From contig NZ_LYRP01000001.1 in NCBI RefSeq assembly GCF_001655675.1, forward strand, positions 558,001 to 622,000: DNA of 64,000 nt. The letters run 5' to 3'. How positions within the stretch are numbered: the first letter of the stretch is position 1; each line of letters begins with the position of its first letter. The notes beneath the pieces are model-generated. The model saw nothing but the letters and a program-made list of their open reading frames with translations. It made no database searches and had not been told where the DNA came from. The stretch is from Mangrovibacter phragmitis (lineage in GTDB: Bacteria; Pseudomonadota; Gammaproteobacteria; Enterobacterales; Enterobacteriaceae). Position numbers and translations under genes: made by a program. Shown here piece by piece: positions 26,222 to 35,871 of this stretch.

Positions 26222-27591
26222 TGACTGCCCGACTGACACGCTGGCTTAACACCCTGGATAACGTGGAAGCACGGATTGCACAACTACCCAAAGTACGCCG
26301 CTATGGCAGGTTAACCCGCGCGACCGGATTAGTTCTGGAAGCCACCGGGCTGCAGCTCCCACTGGGTGCCACTTGTATCATTGAACGCCAGGATAACCTG
26401 GGCACCACCGAAGTGGAAAGCGAAGTGGTCGGTTTCAACGGCCATAAATTATTCTTAATGCCGCTTGAAGAAGTTGAAGGTATTTTACCTGGCGCACGCG
26501 TCTACGCCCGCACACTGACAGGTGACGGATTACATAGCGGCAAACAACTCCCCCTTGGCCCTGCCCTGCTTGGCCGTGTGCTGGACGGCAGTGGGCGGCC
26601 ACTTGATGGTTTGCCTTCGCCAGAAACCGGGTTTACCGGCGCACTGATAACCCAACCATTTAACCCACTACAACGTACTGCTATCGACCATGTGCTTGAT
26701 GTCGGTGTCCGGGCTATCAATGCATTACTGACTGTGGGGCGTGGCCAACGCATGGGCTTATTCGCCGGCTCCGGGGTGGGGAAAAGCGTACTGCTTGGCA
26801 TGATGGCGCGTTACACCCAGGCCGATGTCATTGTGGTAGGGCTGATTGGCGAACGTGGCCGTGAAGTTAAAGACTTTATTGAAAACATTCTTGGCGCTGA
26901 AGGCCGGGCCAGGTCAGTTGTGATTGCTGCGCCAGCCGATGTCTCCCCGTTATTACGTATGCAGGGTGCCGCCTACGCCACTCGGATAGCAGAAGATTTT
27001 CGTGACCGTGGCCAGCATGTTCTGCTCATCATGGATTCACTGACCCGTTATGCCATGGCACAGCGTGAAATTGCCCTCGCTATTGGTGAACCCCCGGCGA
27101 CCAAGGGATACCCACCTTCCGTTTTTGCCAAATTACCGGCACTGGTTGAACGCGCCGGGAACGGCATCGACGGCGGGGGTTCTATTACCGCTTTCTATAC
27201 CGTATTGACCGAAGGCGATGACCAGCAGGATCCGATTGCAGACTCCGCGCGTGCCATTCTTGACGGACATATTGTGTTATCCCGCCGGCTGGCCGAATCC
27301 GGGCACTACCCGGCGATTGATATTGAAGCGTCAATCAGCCGGGCTATGACATCACTGATTTCTGAGACACACTACGCGCAAGTGCGTCATTTCAAACAAT
27401 TACTTTCCAGCTTCCAGCGTAACCGTGATCTGGTCAGCGTAGGGGCATATGCAAAAGGCAGTGACCCATTGCTGGATAAAGCGATAGCCCTCTGGCCGCA
27501 TCTGGAGGCGTTTTTACAACAAGGCATTTACGAACGCGCAGGATGGGAAGAATCATGCCAGTCTCTGGACCTGATTTTCCCGACAGTTTGA
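26221..27591 (+). CDS. fliI: Flagellar export ATPase FliI
   Basis: FliI is the hexameric ATPase of the flagellar type III export apparatus, related to F1 beta. It has 456 aa. Walker A is AGSGVGKSV (182-190), followed by [14 protein letters not shown] and Walker [12 protein letters not shown]. The ATG at 26221 overlaps the fliH stop by one base and begins [14 protein letters not shown], as in E. coli. The 14 codons ahead of it from 26179 are fliH sequence in another frame. Conservation is the strongest in the window after fliG. Confidence 0.97.
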   Translation: MTARLTRWLNTLDNVEARIAQLPKVRRYGRLTRATGLVLEATGLQLPLGATCIIERQDNLGTTEVESEVVGFNGHKLFLMPLEEVEGILPGARVYARTLTGDGLHSGKQLPLGPALLGRVLDGSGRPLDGLPSPETGFTGALITQPFNPLQRTAIDHVLDVGVRAINALLTVGRGQRMGLFAGSGVGKSVLLGMMARYTQADVIVVGLIGERGREVKDFIENILGAEGRARSVVIAAPADVSPLLRMQGAAYATRIAEDFRDRGQHVLLIMDSLTRYAMAQREIALAIGEPPATKGYPPSVFAKLPALVERAGNGIDGGGSITAFYTVLTEGDDQQDPIADSARAILDGHIVLSRRLAESGHYPAIDIEASISRAMTSLISETHYAQVRHFKQLLSSFQRNRDLVSVGAYAKGSDPLLDKAIALWPHLEAFLQQGIYERAGWEESCQSLDLIFPTV

Positions 27592-27611
27592 GTTAACAAG
27601 GGGAAGTGAAA

Positions 27612-28055
27612 ATGAGTCAACACAGTGCGTTAGACACATTACACGACCTGGCTGCCAAAGAAGTTGACGACGCCGCCATTCGTCTTGGTGATATGCGCCG
27701 TGGCTGTCAACAGGCCAAAGAGCAGCTAGAAATGCTGCTTAATTACCAGAATGAATATCGTAATAATCTGAATAATGATATGTGCCAGGGTATCGCAAGT
27801 GAGCGCTGGCGGAATTACCAGCAATTTATTGCCACACTGGACATTGCCATAGAACAACATCGCCATCAGTTGGAACAGTGGAATAACAAAGTGGAACTGG
27901 CTCTGAATTTCTGGAAAGAAAAAAAACAACGGCTCCAGGCCTGGGAAACCTTGCAGGAACGTAAAGCAACCGCCGCCCTGCAAGCAGAAAACCGCCAGGA
28001 TCAGAAAAAAATGGATGAGTTTGCCCAACGGGCCACACTGAGGAAAAGCGAATGA
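27612..28055 (+). CDS. fliJ: FliJ, export apparatus stalk protein
   Basis: FliJ is the coiled-coil stalk inside the FliI hexamer that activates FlhA and recycles chaperones. The 147 residues equal the E. coli length and are almost wholly helical, with a long charged coiled coil ([40 protein letters not shown]). The ATG at 27612 has AGGGGAAG 7 bases upstream and is preferred to a GTG two codons earlier. Its stop overlaps the fliK start by 4 bases. Confidence 0.95.
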   Translation: MSQHSALDTLHDLAAKEVDDAAIRLGDMRRGCQQAKEQLEMLLNYQNEYRNNLNNDMCQGIASERWRNYQQFIATLDIAIEQHRHQLEQWNNKVELALNFWKEKKQRLQAWETLQERKATAALQAENRQDQKKMDEFAQRATLRKSE

Positions 28056-29335
28056 TGACGTTACCCAAAATTGCCGTTACAGCAACAACGGACTCCGGCC
28101 AGGCGACTTCTGCTGCCAGCAAGGGCAAAGGTCTCAGTACGGATTTCCTCGCCTTGCTGGGCGAAACCCTGGGCCACAAACTCACGCTTGCCAATGGTAA
28201 AACAGTCTCACTGGCGCAACTGGCGCAAAGTTCCGGTACAAAAACCACCGGAACCAGTGATGACGAGACCCAAACTTCATTGAGTGCTCTACTGGAACAG
28301 TTTGATAACGCCACAAATGGTGATGCGCAAAGTTTGATGGCGCTACTTGGAGCGAAAACCGCTACGCTGACCACCCGTGAAGGTGTAACTACCGGTGAAA
28401 CGACAGCAACAACCGCGGGAAAAGGCACCACGCTTTCTGATCAGCAAGTGTCTGCTCTGAGCGCATTGTTTGCGATGTTGCCGCAGCAAACGCAGGCAAC
28501 CCCGTTACAGGCCAAAACAGCTGACGACAGTGCAACAAGCAAAGTCTCTGGTGAGGGTAGCCTCTCCACGTCATTAGCCAGTATTTTGACTACCGGTCAA
28601 AACACGGCAACCAAATCGCATACTGCCGTTAGTAGCAATGACAAACATGTGACGGACAACACTGCTGCGATAAGTGCTCAGCAAAACGCTTTTAACCCAA
28701 TGGCCGCGCAGGCTGACGTGGATACATCTGCACAAACCGCTATAGATAACAGCGTACTTAAAACCGATAAACTGGCCTCTGCGGTAAGCCAGGCAACCAG
28801 CCAGCACGCAGCCACAGCGTCCGTTTTCAGCAGCACGAATATCCTCCAGCCTCAGTCTACCGCTCAGGCAGTGGCTCCAGCGACAGCGCAAATCAATGCG
28901 CAGTTAGGTACGTCCGAATGGCAACAAAATATTGGTCAGCAAATCACATTATTCACCCGTAATGGGCAGCAAAATGCAGAATTACGCCTGCACCCTGCAG
29001 AGCTGGGATCGGTACAAATTAGCCTGAAACTGGAAGACAACCAGGCTCAGTTGCATATGGTCGCAGCCCACAGCCATGTGCGCGCCGCACTGGAAGCCGC
29101 ACTGCCAACCCTGCGCACACAACTGGCAGAAAGTGGTATACAGTTGGGCCAGAGTAGCATTAGCAGCGATAACTTTGCCGGGCAGCAGCAACAACAGTTC
29201 AGTCAACAAAATAGCGGCAGCAACAGTAATCAAACTGGGTTTATGGCCGATAACAGTGCCGACCAGGCAATCATCGCCCCGGTCAGTCTCACGGCAACAG
29301 GCTCTGGCAACAATGCCATTGATATCTTTGCTTAA
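28052..29335 (+). CDS. fliK: Flagellar hook-length control protein FliK
   Basis: FliK is exported during hook growth, measures hook length and switches FlhB from hook to filament substrates. At 427 aa it is about 50 residues longer than in E. coli. The N-terminal two-thirds is low in complexity, rich in Thr, Ser, Ala and Gln, and unfolded, as usual for the ruler part. The folded switch domain is at about 285-375 ([40 protein letters not shown]). A Gln/Asn-rich tail follows. The extra length lies in the ruler part, so hook length may differ. Confidence 0.94.
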   Translation: MMTLPKIAVTATTDSGQATSAASKGKGLSTDFLALLGETLGHKLTLANGKTVSLAQLAQSSGTKTTGTSDDETQTSLSALLEQFDNATNGDAQSLMALLGAKTATLTTREGVTTGETTATTAGKGTTLSDQQVSALSALFAMLPQQTQATPLQAKTADDSATSKVSGEGSLSTSLASILTTGQNTATKSHTAVSSNDKHVTDNTAAISAQQNAFNPMAAQADVDTSAQTAIDNSVLKTDKLASAVSQATSQHAATASVFSSTNILQPQSTAQAVAPATAQINAQLGTSEWQQNIGQQITLFTRNGQQNAELRLHPAELGSVQISLKLEDNQAQLHMVAAHSHVRAALEAALPTLRTQLAESGIQLGQSSISSDNFAGQQQQQFSQQNSGSNSNQTGFMADNSADQAIIAPVSLTATGSGNNAIDIFA

Positions 29336-29356
29336 ACGTTGAAGTAGCGCGAATAA

Positions 29357-29396
29357 TCGCGTCTTTTCCCGCTATTGTTCACCGGTGAAGACGCGA
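29357..29396. other. Inverted repeat between fliK and fliL
   Basis: TCGCGTCTT and AAGACGCGA form a perfect 9-bp stem around a 22-base loop. A smaller hairpin (CGCGA-ATAA-TCGCG) precedes and overlaps it. It could partly end or process the transcript between fliFGHIJK and fliLMNOPQR. Confidence 0.5.
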
Positions 29397-29437
29397 TAAT
29401 GAAATGACGCAGTACAGACACAGGAATAATTCGCCAA

Positions 29438-29914
29438 ATGACTGATACAGTTACTAAAGGTAAAGGAAGCAAACGTAAAATCTGGATACCTTTACTGGTC
29501 CTGATTACTCTGGCTGCCTGCGCAGTAGCCGGTTACAGCTACTGGCGTATGCAACAGGCACCTGCGGGTAATACCGCGCATGCTGAACCGCCTCCGCCAC
29601 CTCCTGCACCTGTTTTTTTCCCTCTGGATACGTTTACAGTTAATCTGGGCAATGCAGATCGTGTGCTGTATATCGGCATTACGCTGCGTCTCAAAGATGA
29701 AGAGACGCGCCAGCGTATCAGCGACTTTCTGCCGGAAGTACGCAGTCGTTTGTTGATGCTGCTTTCACGCCAGGATGCAAATGTGCTCGCAACCGATGAA
29801 GGTAAGCAAAAATTGATGGAAGCTATCAAACAAACGCTTGCTCCTCCTCTGGTGCCGGGGCAACCCCAACAGGTTGTCACTGACGTGTTGTACACTGCCT
29901 TTATTTTGCGGTGA
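29438..29914 (+). CDS. fliL: Flagellar basal-body-associated protein FliL
   Basis: FliL is a single-pass inner-membrane protein that rings the stator and supports torque at high load. It has 158 aa: a basic cytoplasmic start ([10 protein letters not shown]), one helix at about 18-38, a Pro-rich linker ([10 protein letters not shown]) and the stomatin-like periplasmic domain ([28 protein letters not shown] at the end). AGGA stands 12 bases before the ATG, a little far. It is the first gene of fliLMNOPQR. Confidence 0.96.
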   Translation: MTDTVTKGKGSKRKIWIPLLVLITLAACAVAGYSYWRMQQAPAGNTAHAEPPPPPPAPVFFPLDTFTVNLGNADRVLYIGITLRLKDEETRQRISDFLPEVRSRLLMLLSRQDANVLATDEGKQKLMEAIKQTLAPPLVPGQPQQVVTDVLYTAFILR

Positions 29915-29918
29915 TGTG

Positions 29919-30920
29919 ATGGGTGACAGTATTCTTTCTCAGGCAGAAATCGATGCTTTGCTCAATGGTGGCAATGACAGCAGCGATGAGCCAAAAAAAA
30001 CCGGGTCAGAGGGTGATGTTCGCCCCTATGACCCCAATACACAGCGCAGGATGGTACGTGAACGTCTCCAGGCACTGGAGATAATCAACGAACGTTTTGC
30101 GCGCCAGTTCCGCATGGGGTTATTTAACCTGTTACGTCGTAGCCCGGATATTACAGTTGGTGCGATTCGTATTCAGCCCTATCTGGAATTTGCCCGTAAC
30201 TTACCGGTTCCAACTAACCTCAACCTGATTCATTTAAAGCCGTTACGCGGCACCGGGCTGTTTGTTTTTTCGCCAAGCCTGGTGTTTATTGCGGTAGATA
30301 ACCTGTTTGGTGGCGATGGCCGCTTTCCTACCAAAGTTGAAGGCCGTGAGTTTACCCATACCGAACAGCGGGTTATCAACCGTATGCTGAAACTGGCACT
30401 GGAAGCCTACAGTGACGCCTGGAAAGCGATTTATCCATTAGATATCGAGTATGTTCGTTCTGAAATGCAGGTGAAATTCACTAACATCACCACATCACCG
30501 AACGATATTGTGGTTAACACGCCCTTCCATGTGGAAATTGGTACGCTGACCGGGGAGTTCAATATTTGTCTGCCTTTCAGCATGATAGAGCCGTTACGTG
30601 AAACACTGGTTAACCCGCCACTGGAAAACTCCCGTCAGGAAGACCAGTCATGGCGAGAAACACTGGTTCGCCAGGTTCAGCATTCTGAGCTGGAACTGAC
30701 AGCCAACTTCGCCGATGTTTCGCTACGCTTATCAGAAGTACTGAAATTAAAACCTGGCGATGTACTGCCAATTGAAAAACCGGATCGCATTATCGCCCAT
30801 GTGGATGGTGTACCGGTACTGACCAGCCAGTACGGCACCCTCAATGGCCAGTACGCGCTGCGCGTTGAACATTTGATTAACCCGATTTTGAATTCGATGA
30901 ATGAGGAACAGCCCAAATGA
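29919..30920 (+). CDS. fliM: Flagellar motor switch protein FliM
   Basis: FliM is the C-ring protein that receives phosphorylated CheY. The ATG at 29919 gives 333 aa and begins MGDSILSQAEIDALLNGG, whose EIDALL segment is the CheY-P binding site. The frame upstream (from 29838) is inside fliL and is excluded. The CheC-like middle domain includes GTGLFVFSPSLVFIAVDNLF, and the C-terminal SpoA domain binds FliN. It is four bases past the fliL stop and overlaps the fliN start. Confidence 0.96.
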   Translation: MGDSILSQAEIDALLNGGNDSSDEPKKTGSEGDVRPYDPNTQRRMVRERLQALEIINERFARQFRMGLFNLLRRSPDITVGAIRIQPYLEFARNLPVPTNLNLIHLKPLRGTGLFVFSPSLVFIAVDNLFGGDGRFPTKVEGREFTHTEQRVINRMLKLALEAYSDAWKAIYPLDIEYVRSEMQVKFTNITTSPNDIVVNTPFHVEIGTLTGEFNICLPFSMIEPLRETLVNPPLENSRQEDQSWRETLVRQVQHSELELTANFADVSLRLSEVLKLKPGDVLPIEKPDRIIAHVDGVPVLTSQYGTLNGQYALRVEHLINPILNSMNEEQPK

Positions 30921-31387
30921 GTGATACCAACCAACCGTCCGATGGAAAAGAAGGCTCAGTGGACGATCTGTGGGCTGACGCGCTGAACGAACAAAAAAGT
31001 ACAGAATCGGCCGATGACCCATGGGCGGAAGCACTGAACGAACAGAAAGAAGCGGAAAGCAAACCAGCCGCCAGCAGCGACGGTATTTTCCGCTCCCTTG
31101 AAGACAAAGACGTTACCGGCTCTTTACAGGATATCGATTTAATTATGGATATCCCGGTCAAACTGACCGTTGAACTGGGCCGTACCCGCATGACCATTAA
31201 AGAGCTGTTAAAACTGACACAAGGTTCTATTGTATCACTGGAAGGTCTGGCGGGTGAGCCGCTGGATATTCTGATAAACGGCTACTTGATTGCACAAGGG
31301 GAAGTCGTGGTTGTGGCAGATAAATACGGTGTACGTATTACTGATATTATCACGCCATCTGAACGTATGCGTCGCCTGAGCCGCTGA
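30917..31387 (+). CDS. fliN: Flagellar motor switch protein FliN with duplicated N-terminal segment
   Basis: FliN completes the C ring and docks FliH. The C-terminal SpoA domain (DIPVKLTVELGRTRMTIKEL, ADKYGVRITDIITPSERMRR) is nearly the same as in E. coli. The protein is 156 aa against 137 because a 17-residue segment in the linker occurs twice in tandem: residues 16-32 (DDLWADALNEQKSTESA) and 33-49 (DDPWAEALNEQKEAESK). The DNA copies (30962-31012, 31013-31063) have drifted apart, so the duplication is not recent. The overlap with fliM is ATGA, and with fliO it is one base. Confidence 0.96.
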   Translation: MSDTNQPSDGKEGSVDDLWADALNEQKSTESADDPWAEALNEQKEAESKPAASSDGIFRSLEDKDVTGSLQDIDLIMDIPVKLTVELGRTRMTIKELLKLTQGSIVSLEGLAGEPLDILINGYLIAQGEVVVVADKYGVRITDIITPSERMRRLSR

Positions 31388-31788
31388 TGGCAAACCAGAC
31401 CAGCACGGTAGTCGCGCAGGATGTCAGCTCACCTGCCACATCTCTTATCCAGGTGAGCGCAGCGTTGTGCGTCATCATCATTCTGATTCTGGGCATTGCG
31501 TGGTTTGCCAAACGCTTTGGTTTCACCCCGAGGCATAGTAATGCCCGGGGGCTGAAAGTTACTGCCAGTGTTACCGTTGGGCAGCGTGAAAAAGTGGTTA
31601 TCGTTGACGTAGAAAATGCCCGTCTGGTTTTAGGCGTAACCGCCACGCAAATAACCCATTTACACACCCTGCCTCCGGCCATACCGGATGAAGAAGAAAC
31701 CCATGCGGATGGTTCACCAGCGCCACGCAAACCGCAGAGTTTTCAGGATGCACTAAAAACAATTCTTAAACGTCAGGGGAAGCAGTGA
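31387..31788 (+). CDS. fliO: Flagellar protein FliO
   Basis: FliO helps FliP assemble into the export gate. It is a 133-residue bitopic protein with one helix at about 20-40 ([20 protein letters not shown]) and a cytoplasmic part carrying [20 protein letters not shown], the conserved family core. Sequence outside this core is weakly conserved, as is usual. It overlaps fliN by one base (TGATG) and fliP by one base. Confidence 0.93.
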   Translation: MANQTSTVVAQDVSSPATSLIQVSAALCVIIILILGIAWFAKRFGFTPRHSNARGLKVTASVTVGQREKVVIVDVENARLVLGVTATQITHLHTLPPAIPDEEETHADGSPAPRKPQSFQDALKTILKRQGKQ

Positions 31789-32525
31789 TGCGTCGTTTAC
31801 TGCCTTTCGCTTTAGCGGGTTTATGGTTTGTCATGCCCGCCGCTTTTGCTCAGTTACCTGGTATTATCAGCCAGCCACTGTCCGGTGGTGGGCAAAGCTG
31901 GTCTCTACCCATTCAAACGCTGGTTTTCATCACCTCACTGACCTTCCTGCCAGCGGTGCTGCTGATGATGACCAGTTTTACCCGTATCATTATCGTATTT
32001 GGTTTACTACGAAATGCACTGGGTACCGCCTCTTCGCCTCCAAACCAGGTGTTACTGGGTTTGGCGCTGTTTCTGACCTTTTTTATTATGGCACCCGTGT
32101 TCGATAAAATTTATACCGATGCCTATCAGCCTTTCAGCCAGAATCAGATTTCAATGGAGCAGGCAATTGAAAAAGGTGCGCAACCTTTACGGCAGTTTAT
32201 GTTGCGCCAGACGCGTGAAGCAGATCTGGCGCTGTTTGCCCGGTTGTCCAAGTCTCCGCCTATCCAGGGGCCAGAAGACGTGCCGATGCGTATTCTGTTG
32301 CCTGCTTATGTCACCAGTGAGTTAAAGACAGCATTTCAAATTGGTTTTACCATTTTCATCCCGTTTCTCATCATTGACCTGGTGGTTGCCAGCGTATTGA
32401 TGGCACTGGGGATGATGATGGTTCCACCTGCTACCATCTCACTGCCCTTTAAACTCATGCTATTTGTTCTGGTGGATGGCTGGCAATTGCTGGTCAGTTC
32501 ACTGGCTCAAAGTTTTTACAGCTAA
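31788..32525 (+). CDS. fliP: Flagellar export gate protein FliP
   Basis: FliP forms the pentameric core of the type III export gate. The ATG at 31788 gives 245 aa, as in E. coli. A cleavable signal peptide ([21 protein letters not shown]) is followed by [20 protein letters not shown]. The membrane helices include [20 protein letters not shown] with the methionine loop [22 protein letters not shown] one codon earlier is less likely. It is linked to fliO by a TGATG overlap. Confidence 0.97.
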   Translation: MRRLLPFALAGLWFVMPAAFAQLPGIISQPLSGGGQSWSLPIQTLVFITSLTFLPAVLLMMTSFTRIIIVFGLLRNALGTASSPPNQVLLGLALFLTFFIMAPVFDKIYTDAYQPFSQNQISMEQAIEKGAQPLRQFMLRQTREADLALFARLSKSPPIQGPEDVPMRILLPAYVTSELKTAFQIGFTIFIPFLIIDLVVASVLMALGMMMVPPATISLPFKLMLFVLVDGWQLLVSSLAQSFYS

Positions 32526-32540
32526 CCAGGAGACCCTGCG

Positions 32541-32810
32541 ATGACACCTGAATCGGTCATGATGATGGGTACGGAAGCAATGCGTATCGCCATTATGCTG
32601 GCAGCCCCGCTGCTGTTGGTGGCGCTGGTCAGCGGATTATTGATAAGCATGCTCCAGGCAGCAACTCAGATAAACGAAATGACGCTGGCCTTTATTCCTA
32701 AAATTCTGGCTGTGTTCCTGACGATTATTTTTGCCGGGCCGTGGATGCTGAACCTGCTGCTTGATTATATGCGCACGCTGTTCACCAATTTACCTTATAT
32801 TATTGGTTAA
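32541..32810 (+). CDS. fliQ: Flagellar export gate protein FliQ
   Basis: FliQ is an 89-residue membrane hairpin that wraps the FliP/FliR core in four copies. It has two hydrophobic helices (about 18-40 and 52-75) with the conserved QAATQINEMTLAFIPKILAV between them. AGGAGACC lies 5 bases before the ATG. Gene order fliP-fliQ-fliR is preserved. Confidence 0.97.
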   Translation: MTPESVMMMGTEAMRIAIMLAAPLLLVALVSGLLISMLQAATQINEMTLAFIPKILAVFLTIIFAGPWMLNLLLDYMRTLFTNLPYIIG

Positions 32811-32819
32811 GAATTATTT

Positions 32820-33617
32820 ATGGTTGAGGTCACCAGTTTACAGTGGGCCGAGTGGCTGAACCTTTACTTCTGGCCATTGCTGCGCATTATGGCACTGGTT
32901 GCGACTGCCCCCGTTTTGAGCGAACGGGCGATTCCACGCCAGGTTAAACTGGGGCTGGGATTGATTATTACCGTGGTGGTCGCCCCGTTGTTACCTCCCT
33001 TCCCGATGATTCCCATTTTTTCTGCTGAAGGTATTTGGACAGCATTTCAGCAAACAATGATTGGTATTGCTATGGGCTTTACCATGCAAATTGCATTTGC
33101 CGCTATTCGTGCCGCCGGGGAAATTGTTGGTTTACAGATGGGTTTGTCGTTTGCAACGTTCCTTGACCCGTCCAGCAATATGAGCATGCCTGTGCTGGCA
33201 CGGTTTATGGAGATACTGGCACTACTGCTATTCCTGACGTGGAATGGCCATCTATGGATGATTTCCCTGCTGGTTGATTCCTTCCACACACTGCCCATCG
33301 GCCCATCACTGATTGACGCCAATGTTTTTATGTCTCTGGCCCGTGCAGGAAGCCTTATCTTTATCAATGGCGTCATGCTCGCACTACCGCTGATTACGCT
33401 ATTGCTCACGGTCAACCTCGCATTAGGCCTGCTGAACCGCATGACGCCGCAATTATCTGTTTTTGTGATTGGTTTCCCGATCACGCTTACCACAGGTATG
33501 ATTATCATCGCTGTTTTGATGCCGCTTATCGCCCCCTTCGCCGAACGTCTGTTTGCAGATTTGTTTAATTTGCTTTCTGAAATCATTAGCAATCCTGGAG
33601 TACCAATGTCCTCCTGA
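32820..33617 (+). CDS. fliR: Flagellar export gate protein FliR
   Basis: FliR joins the FliP pentamer as a single copy and completes the export gate. It has 265 aa and about six hydrophobic helices. Family sequence is seen in [40 protein letters not shown] and [19 protein letters not shown]. It starts 9 bases after fliQ with a weak ribosome site, which suggests coupling. It is the last flagellar gene of the cluster. Confidence 0.96.
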   Translation: MVEVTSLQWAEWLNLYFWPLLRIMALVATAPVLSERAIPRQVKLGLGLIITVVVAPLLPPFPMIPIFSAEGIWTAFQQTMIGIAMGFTMQIAFAAIRAAGEIVGLQMGLSFATFLDPSSNMSMPVLARFMEILALLLFLTWNGHLWMISLLVDSFHTLPIGPSLIDANVFMSLARAGSLIFINGVMLALPLITLLLTVNLALGLLNRMTPQLSVFVIGFPITLTTGMIIIAVLMPLIAPFAERLFADLFNLLSEIISNPGVPMSS

Positions 33618-34135
33618 CGTATTCGGAACCTAAGGAAAATCTTAAAATAAAAATAACCAAACACCCTCAATCGTAAAGCGGGCCTGCTTTAAAAGGTTTT
33701 AGGCTCTTCACATAACAAAACATTCTCTTTACTTTGAGAAGATTCCTGGCAAATTATACAGAACTTTACGGGATAGTGACTTTACCTGAAATACAGAGAT
33801 ACTTCTGGTGAATGGCTTGTCTGCTGAATGTTTATTTGTGTTGCACAACACGCCCGTCAGGAAACAGATTTGAATGCACTGTATCCCAACTGCTATTCAG
33901 ATGGTTGCAGTTCAGGAAAATAATGTCTGGAGATGTGGAGCATTTTCAGTGCTTATGTGTGCGCATGAGATAACCGTGCTAACAGGTATTTGTTTCAATC
34001 ATAAAGAGCACAAGCAAACAGCCATTTTTGTCTTTCAGGCACGCTAATCCAGTATGGATTTTTGTTTAGCGTCACGACGCCAATGGTTAACATACGTTGT
34101 GCTTTAACGGATAACACGTTTAGTGAGGGTTTGCT
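33618..34135. other. fliR-rcsA intergenic region
   Basis: These 518 AT-rich bases form the long leader and regulatory region of rcsA, also long in E. coli, where it is bound by H-NS and RcsAB. It holds an RcsAB-box-like sequence at 33735 and a second weaker match, TAAGGAAAATCTTA at 33631. No gene is seen. Confidence 0.5.
33735..33748 (+). promoter_or_regulatory. RcsAB-box-like operator upstream of rcsA
   Basis: TGAGAAGATTCCTG matches 11 of 14 positions of the RcsAB consensus TAAGAATATTCCTA. It is about 390 bases before the rcsA ATG and would fit autoactivation of rcsA. Only the sequence match supports it. Confidence 0.45.
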
Positions 34136-34762
34136 ATGTCGACAATTATCATGGACTTATGTAGCTATACCCGGCTAGGGCTCACTGGTTACCTCGCCAG
34201 TCGGGGGGTAAAGAAGCGACATATTTTGAATGTTGAAAATGTCGGTGAACTTGCCGTCTCTTGCCAGTCCGCCCAGCCTAATGTGGTATTTATAAATGAA
34301 GATTGTTTTATTCATGATGCAGAAAGTAGCCAACGGATAAAGCAGATCATCAATCAATATCCATCCACACTGTTTATTGTGTTCATGGCCATTGCCAATA
34401 TTCATTTTGACGAATATTTGCGCGTTCGGAAAAACTTATTGATTAGTTCTAAATCAATTAAGCCTGAAGCACTGGACAGCATTATTGGTGATTATTTAGC
34501 AACCGAAAATCAGTGTATTACACAGATATCCGTTCCTACTTTATCGTTAAGCCGCACTGAATCCCATATGTTAAAAATGTGGATGTCCGGGCAGGATACC
34601 ATTCAAATTTCTGATCAGATGAATATCAAGGCTAAGACAGTCTCATCCCACAAAGGGAATATTAAGAAGAAGATTAAAACACACAATAAGCAGGTGATTT
34701 ATCATGTAGTACGTCTGGCTGATAACGTCACAAATGGCATTTTTGTTAATATGCGCTCGTAG
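34136..34762 (+). CDS. rcsA: RcsA, auxiliary regulator of capsule synthesis
   Basis: RcsA pairs with RcsB to activate colanic acid and other capsule genes and is degraded by Lon. The 208-residue protein starts [20 protein letters not shown], almost as in E. coli. The C-terminal LuxR-type HTH reads [20 protein letters not shown] and [18 protein letters not shown]. It lacks the phospho-acceptor architecture of true receivers, as is normal for RcsA. GAGGG precedes the ATG by 7 bases. Confidence 0.97.
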   Translation: MSTIIMDLCSYTRLGLTGYLASRGVKKRHILNVENVGELAVSCQSAQPNVVFINEDCFIHDAESSQRIKQIINQYPSTLFIVFMAIANIHFDEYLRVRKNLLISSKSIKPEALDSIIGDYLATENQCITQISVPTLSLSRTESHMLKMWMSGQDTIQISDQMNIKAKTVSSHKGNIKKKIKTHNKQVIYHVVRLADNVTNGIFVNMRS

Positions 34763-34790
34763 TCATTACAACTCTTTACCCTACACGAAA

Positions 34791-34805
34791 ATAATAGATA
34801 ACCTG
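34791..34805 (+). repeat. 15-bp direct repeat, copy 1
   Basis: ATAATAGATAACCTG downstream of rcsA. An identical copy begins exactly 180 bases further on, at 34971. Confidence 0.7.
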
Positions 34806-34957
34806 TACATCAACGGCATGTGTTTGACCCGTTAATCACATTGCCGTCGGCGGCACGAAAGTTACCGTAACAACCTGAATAACCATGAATAACAATCAGT
34901 TAAAACCCTTCTCCTAAAAATATCCCAAAAAACAACAGCCATTCAAAAACGGCAAAA

Positions 34958-34985
34958 AAAACCGGGCAGCATAATAGATAACCTG
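34958..34985 (-). terminator. Possible dsrB terminator
   Basis: On the minus strand ACCAGG and CCCGGT pair with one mismatch and are followed by eight T. It stands 22 bases past the dsrB stop and overlaps the second repeat copy. Confidence 0.4.
34971..34985 (+). repeat. 15-bp direct repeat, copy 2
   Basis: ATAATAGATAACCTG, identical to the copy at 34791. The sequence lies in the apparent terminator stem of dsrB, so the first copy may be a relic of a duplicated transcript end. Confidence 0.7.
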
Positions 34986-35006
34986 GTAGTGGTATCCCAA
35001 AGAGGA

Positions 35007-35195
35007 TCAGGCGGTTTTCTCAACAAATATGCCATCCGGGTGGTCTTTTTCATTAAAGAACCAAATACCCAAGGGGTAATCTTCCAGTGAAACCAGATAC
35101 ATGGTGCCTTCACTGAATTGCTCCACTGCCAGCACAACCCCAGGGCGTCGCGGACCACCATCTGTTTTCACCGTCACATGATCGTTAATATTCAT
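35007..35195 (-). CDS. dsrB: DsrB family protein
   Basis: This is a 62-residue protein of unknown function, conserved beside rcsA. The core [18 protein letters not shown] and [20 protein letters not shown] matches E. coli DsrB, with only the ends differing. It has a beta-rich small-domain look like YodC, which also carries a GGPR motif. GGAGGGT precedes the ATG. In E. coli the small RNA DsrA lies between rcsA and dsrB; I do not see it here. Confidence 0.95.
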   Translation of the reverse strand: MNINDHVTVKTDGGPRRPGVVLAVEQFSEGTMYLVSLEDYPLGIWFFNEKDHPDGIFVEKTA

Positions 35196-35309
35196 ACCAC
35201 CCTCCGAATCAATGTTGGGTTTAGTTTAGATGAATTTGCCAGACCAGGTAACCCCAAAAAATACAGCTATACTTTAACTGGCTAATTGGCGTTCAGAGGG
35301 GTAACAGAA

Positions 35310-35525
35310 ATGACTTCCCGTAACACTGGCAGTAACGCTGTCGATGTGGATGCTTTACTGGCAGCCATCAATGAAATTAGCGAAAGTGAAGTGCGTCGGG
35401 CTGACAATGCGGAACACCCGCAGCGTGTGAGTGTTGACGGACGCAACTTTCACACCTGGCCTGAGCTTGCTGATGCATTCGAACTGGATATTCGTGATTT
35501 CAGCGTAGCCGAAATTAACCGTTAA
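35310..35525 (+). CDS. yodD: YodD family stress-induced protein
   Basis: This is a small acidic protein, 71 aa from the ATG at 35310, which has AGAGGGG about 8 bases upstream. The frame continues up to a TTG at 35286 without support. The block VDVDALLAAINEISESEV and the end AFELDIRDFSVAEINR match E. coli YodD. The E. coli gene responds to peroxide and acid stress; its molecular role is unknown. A long hairpin follows the stop. Confidence 0.92.
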   Translation: MTSRNTGSNAVDVDALLAAINEISESEVRRADNAEHPQRVSVDGRNFHTWPELADAFELDIRDFSVAEINR

Positions 35526-35533
35526 AATAAAGC

Positions 35534-35567
35534 GCCCCGGCTATAGGTTTTATTCTATGGCCGGGGC
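35534..35567. terminator. Hairpin after yodD
   Basis: A 13-bp stem (GCCCCGGCTATAG with CTATGGCCGGGGC, one G-U pair) with an 8-base loop. No T run follows on the plus strand, but the position 8 bases past the stop suits a terminator or 3' stabiliser. Confidence 0.6.
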
Positions 35568-35871
35568 GAACTCTTGCCTGCGCAAGCAGCATCATAAATT
35601 CGTTACACCAGAAAAACCGGTGCCGCAGGAAAACATAACTACAGATTCCCCTTAAAACAAGGATATATTCTATTGCTCCTGTCTTTACAAAGTGAAATAC
35701 GCCGCAGGCTATGTATTGTTGCTGTTTTATCCATAAGAAAAACGACTGTCTGAACCGGCTGGAATCAGCGTATTCTTAGGAATAACCTGGCGACATACGC
35801 TGTCCCAATTCTGTAACCGTAATACAGCATGCTTTCTGTGTTGTAGTGGGCGATAAGGAAAGGAGGACAAC
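35568..35871. other. yodD-mpgP intergenic region
   Basis: About 300 bases without a gene. It should hold the promoter of the mpgP operon. An AAGGAAAGGAGG ribosome site closes the region just before the mpgP ATG. Confidence 0.4.

Noticed and set aside
29341..29400. REP-like palindrome after fliK (CGCGTCTT)
   Set aside because: Shares a short core with REP elements but not the full consensus; listed as a plain inverted repeat.
34763..35006. Possible DsrA small RNA gene
   Set aside because: No GC-rich DsrA-type terminator or recognisable DsrA sequence; reported as an absence instead.
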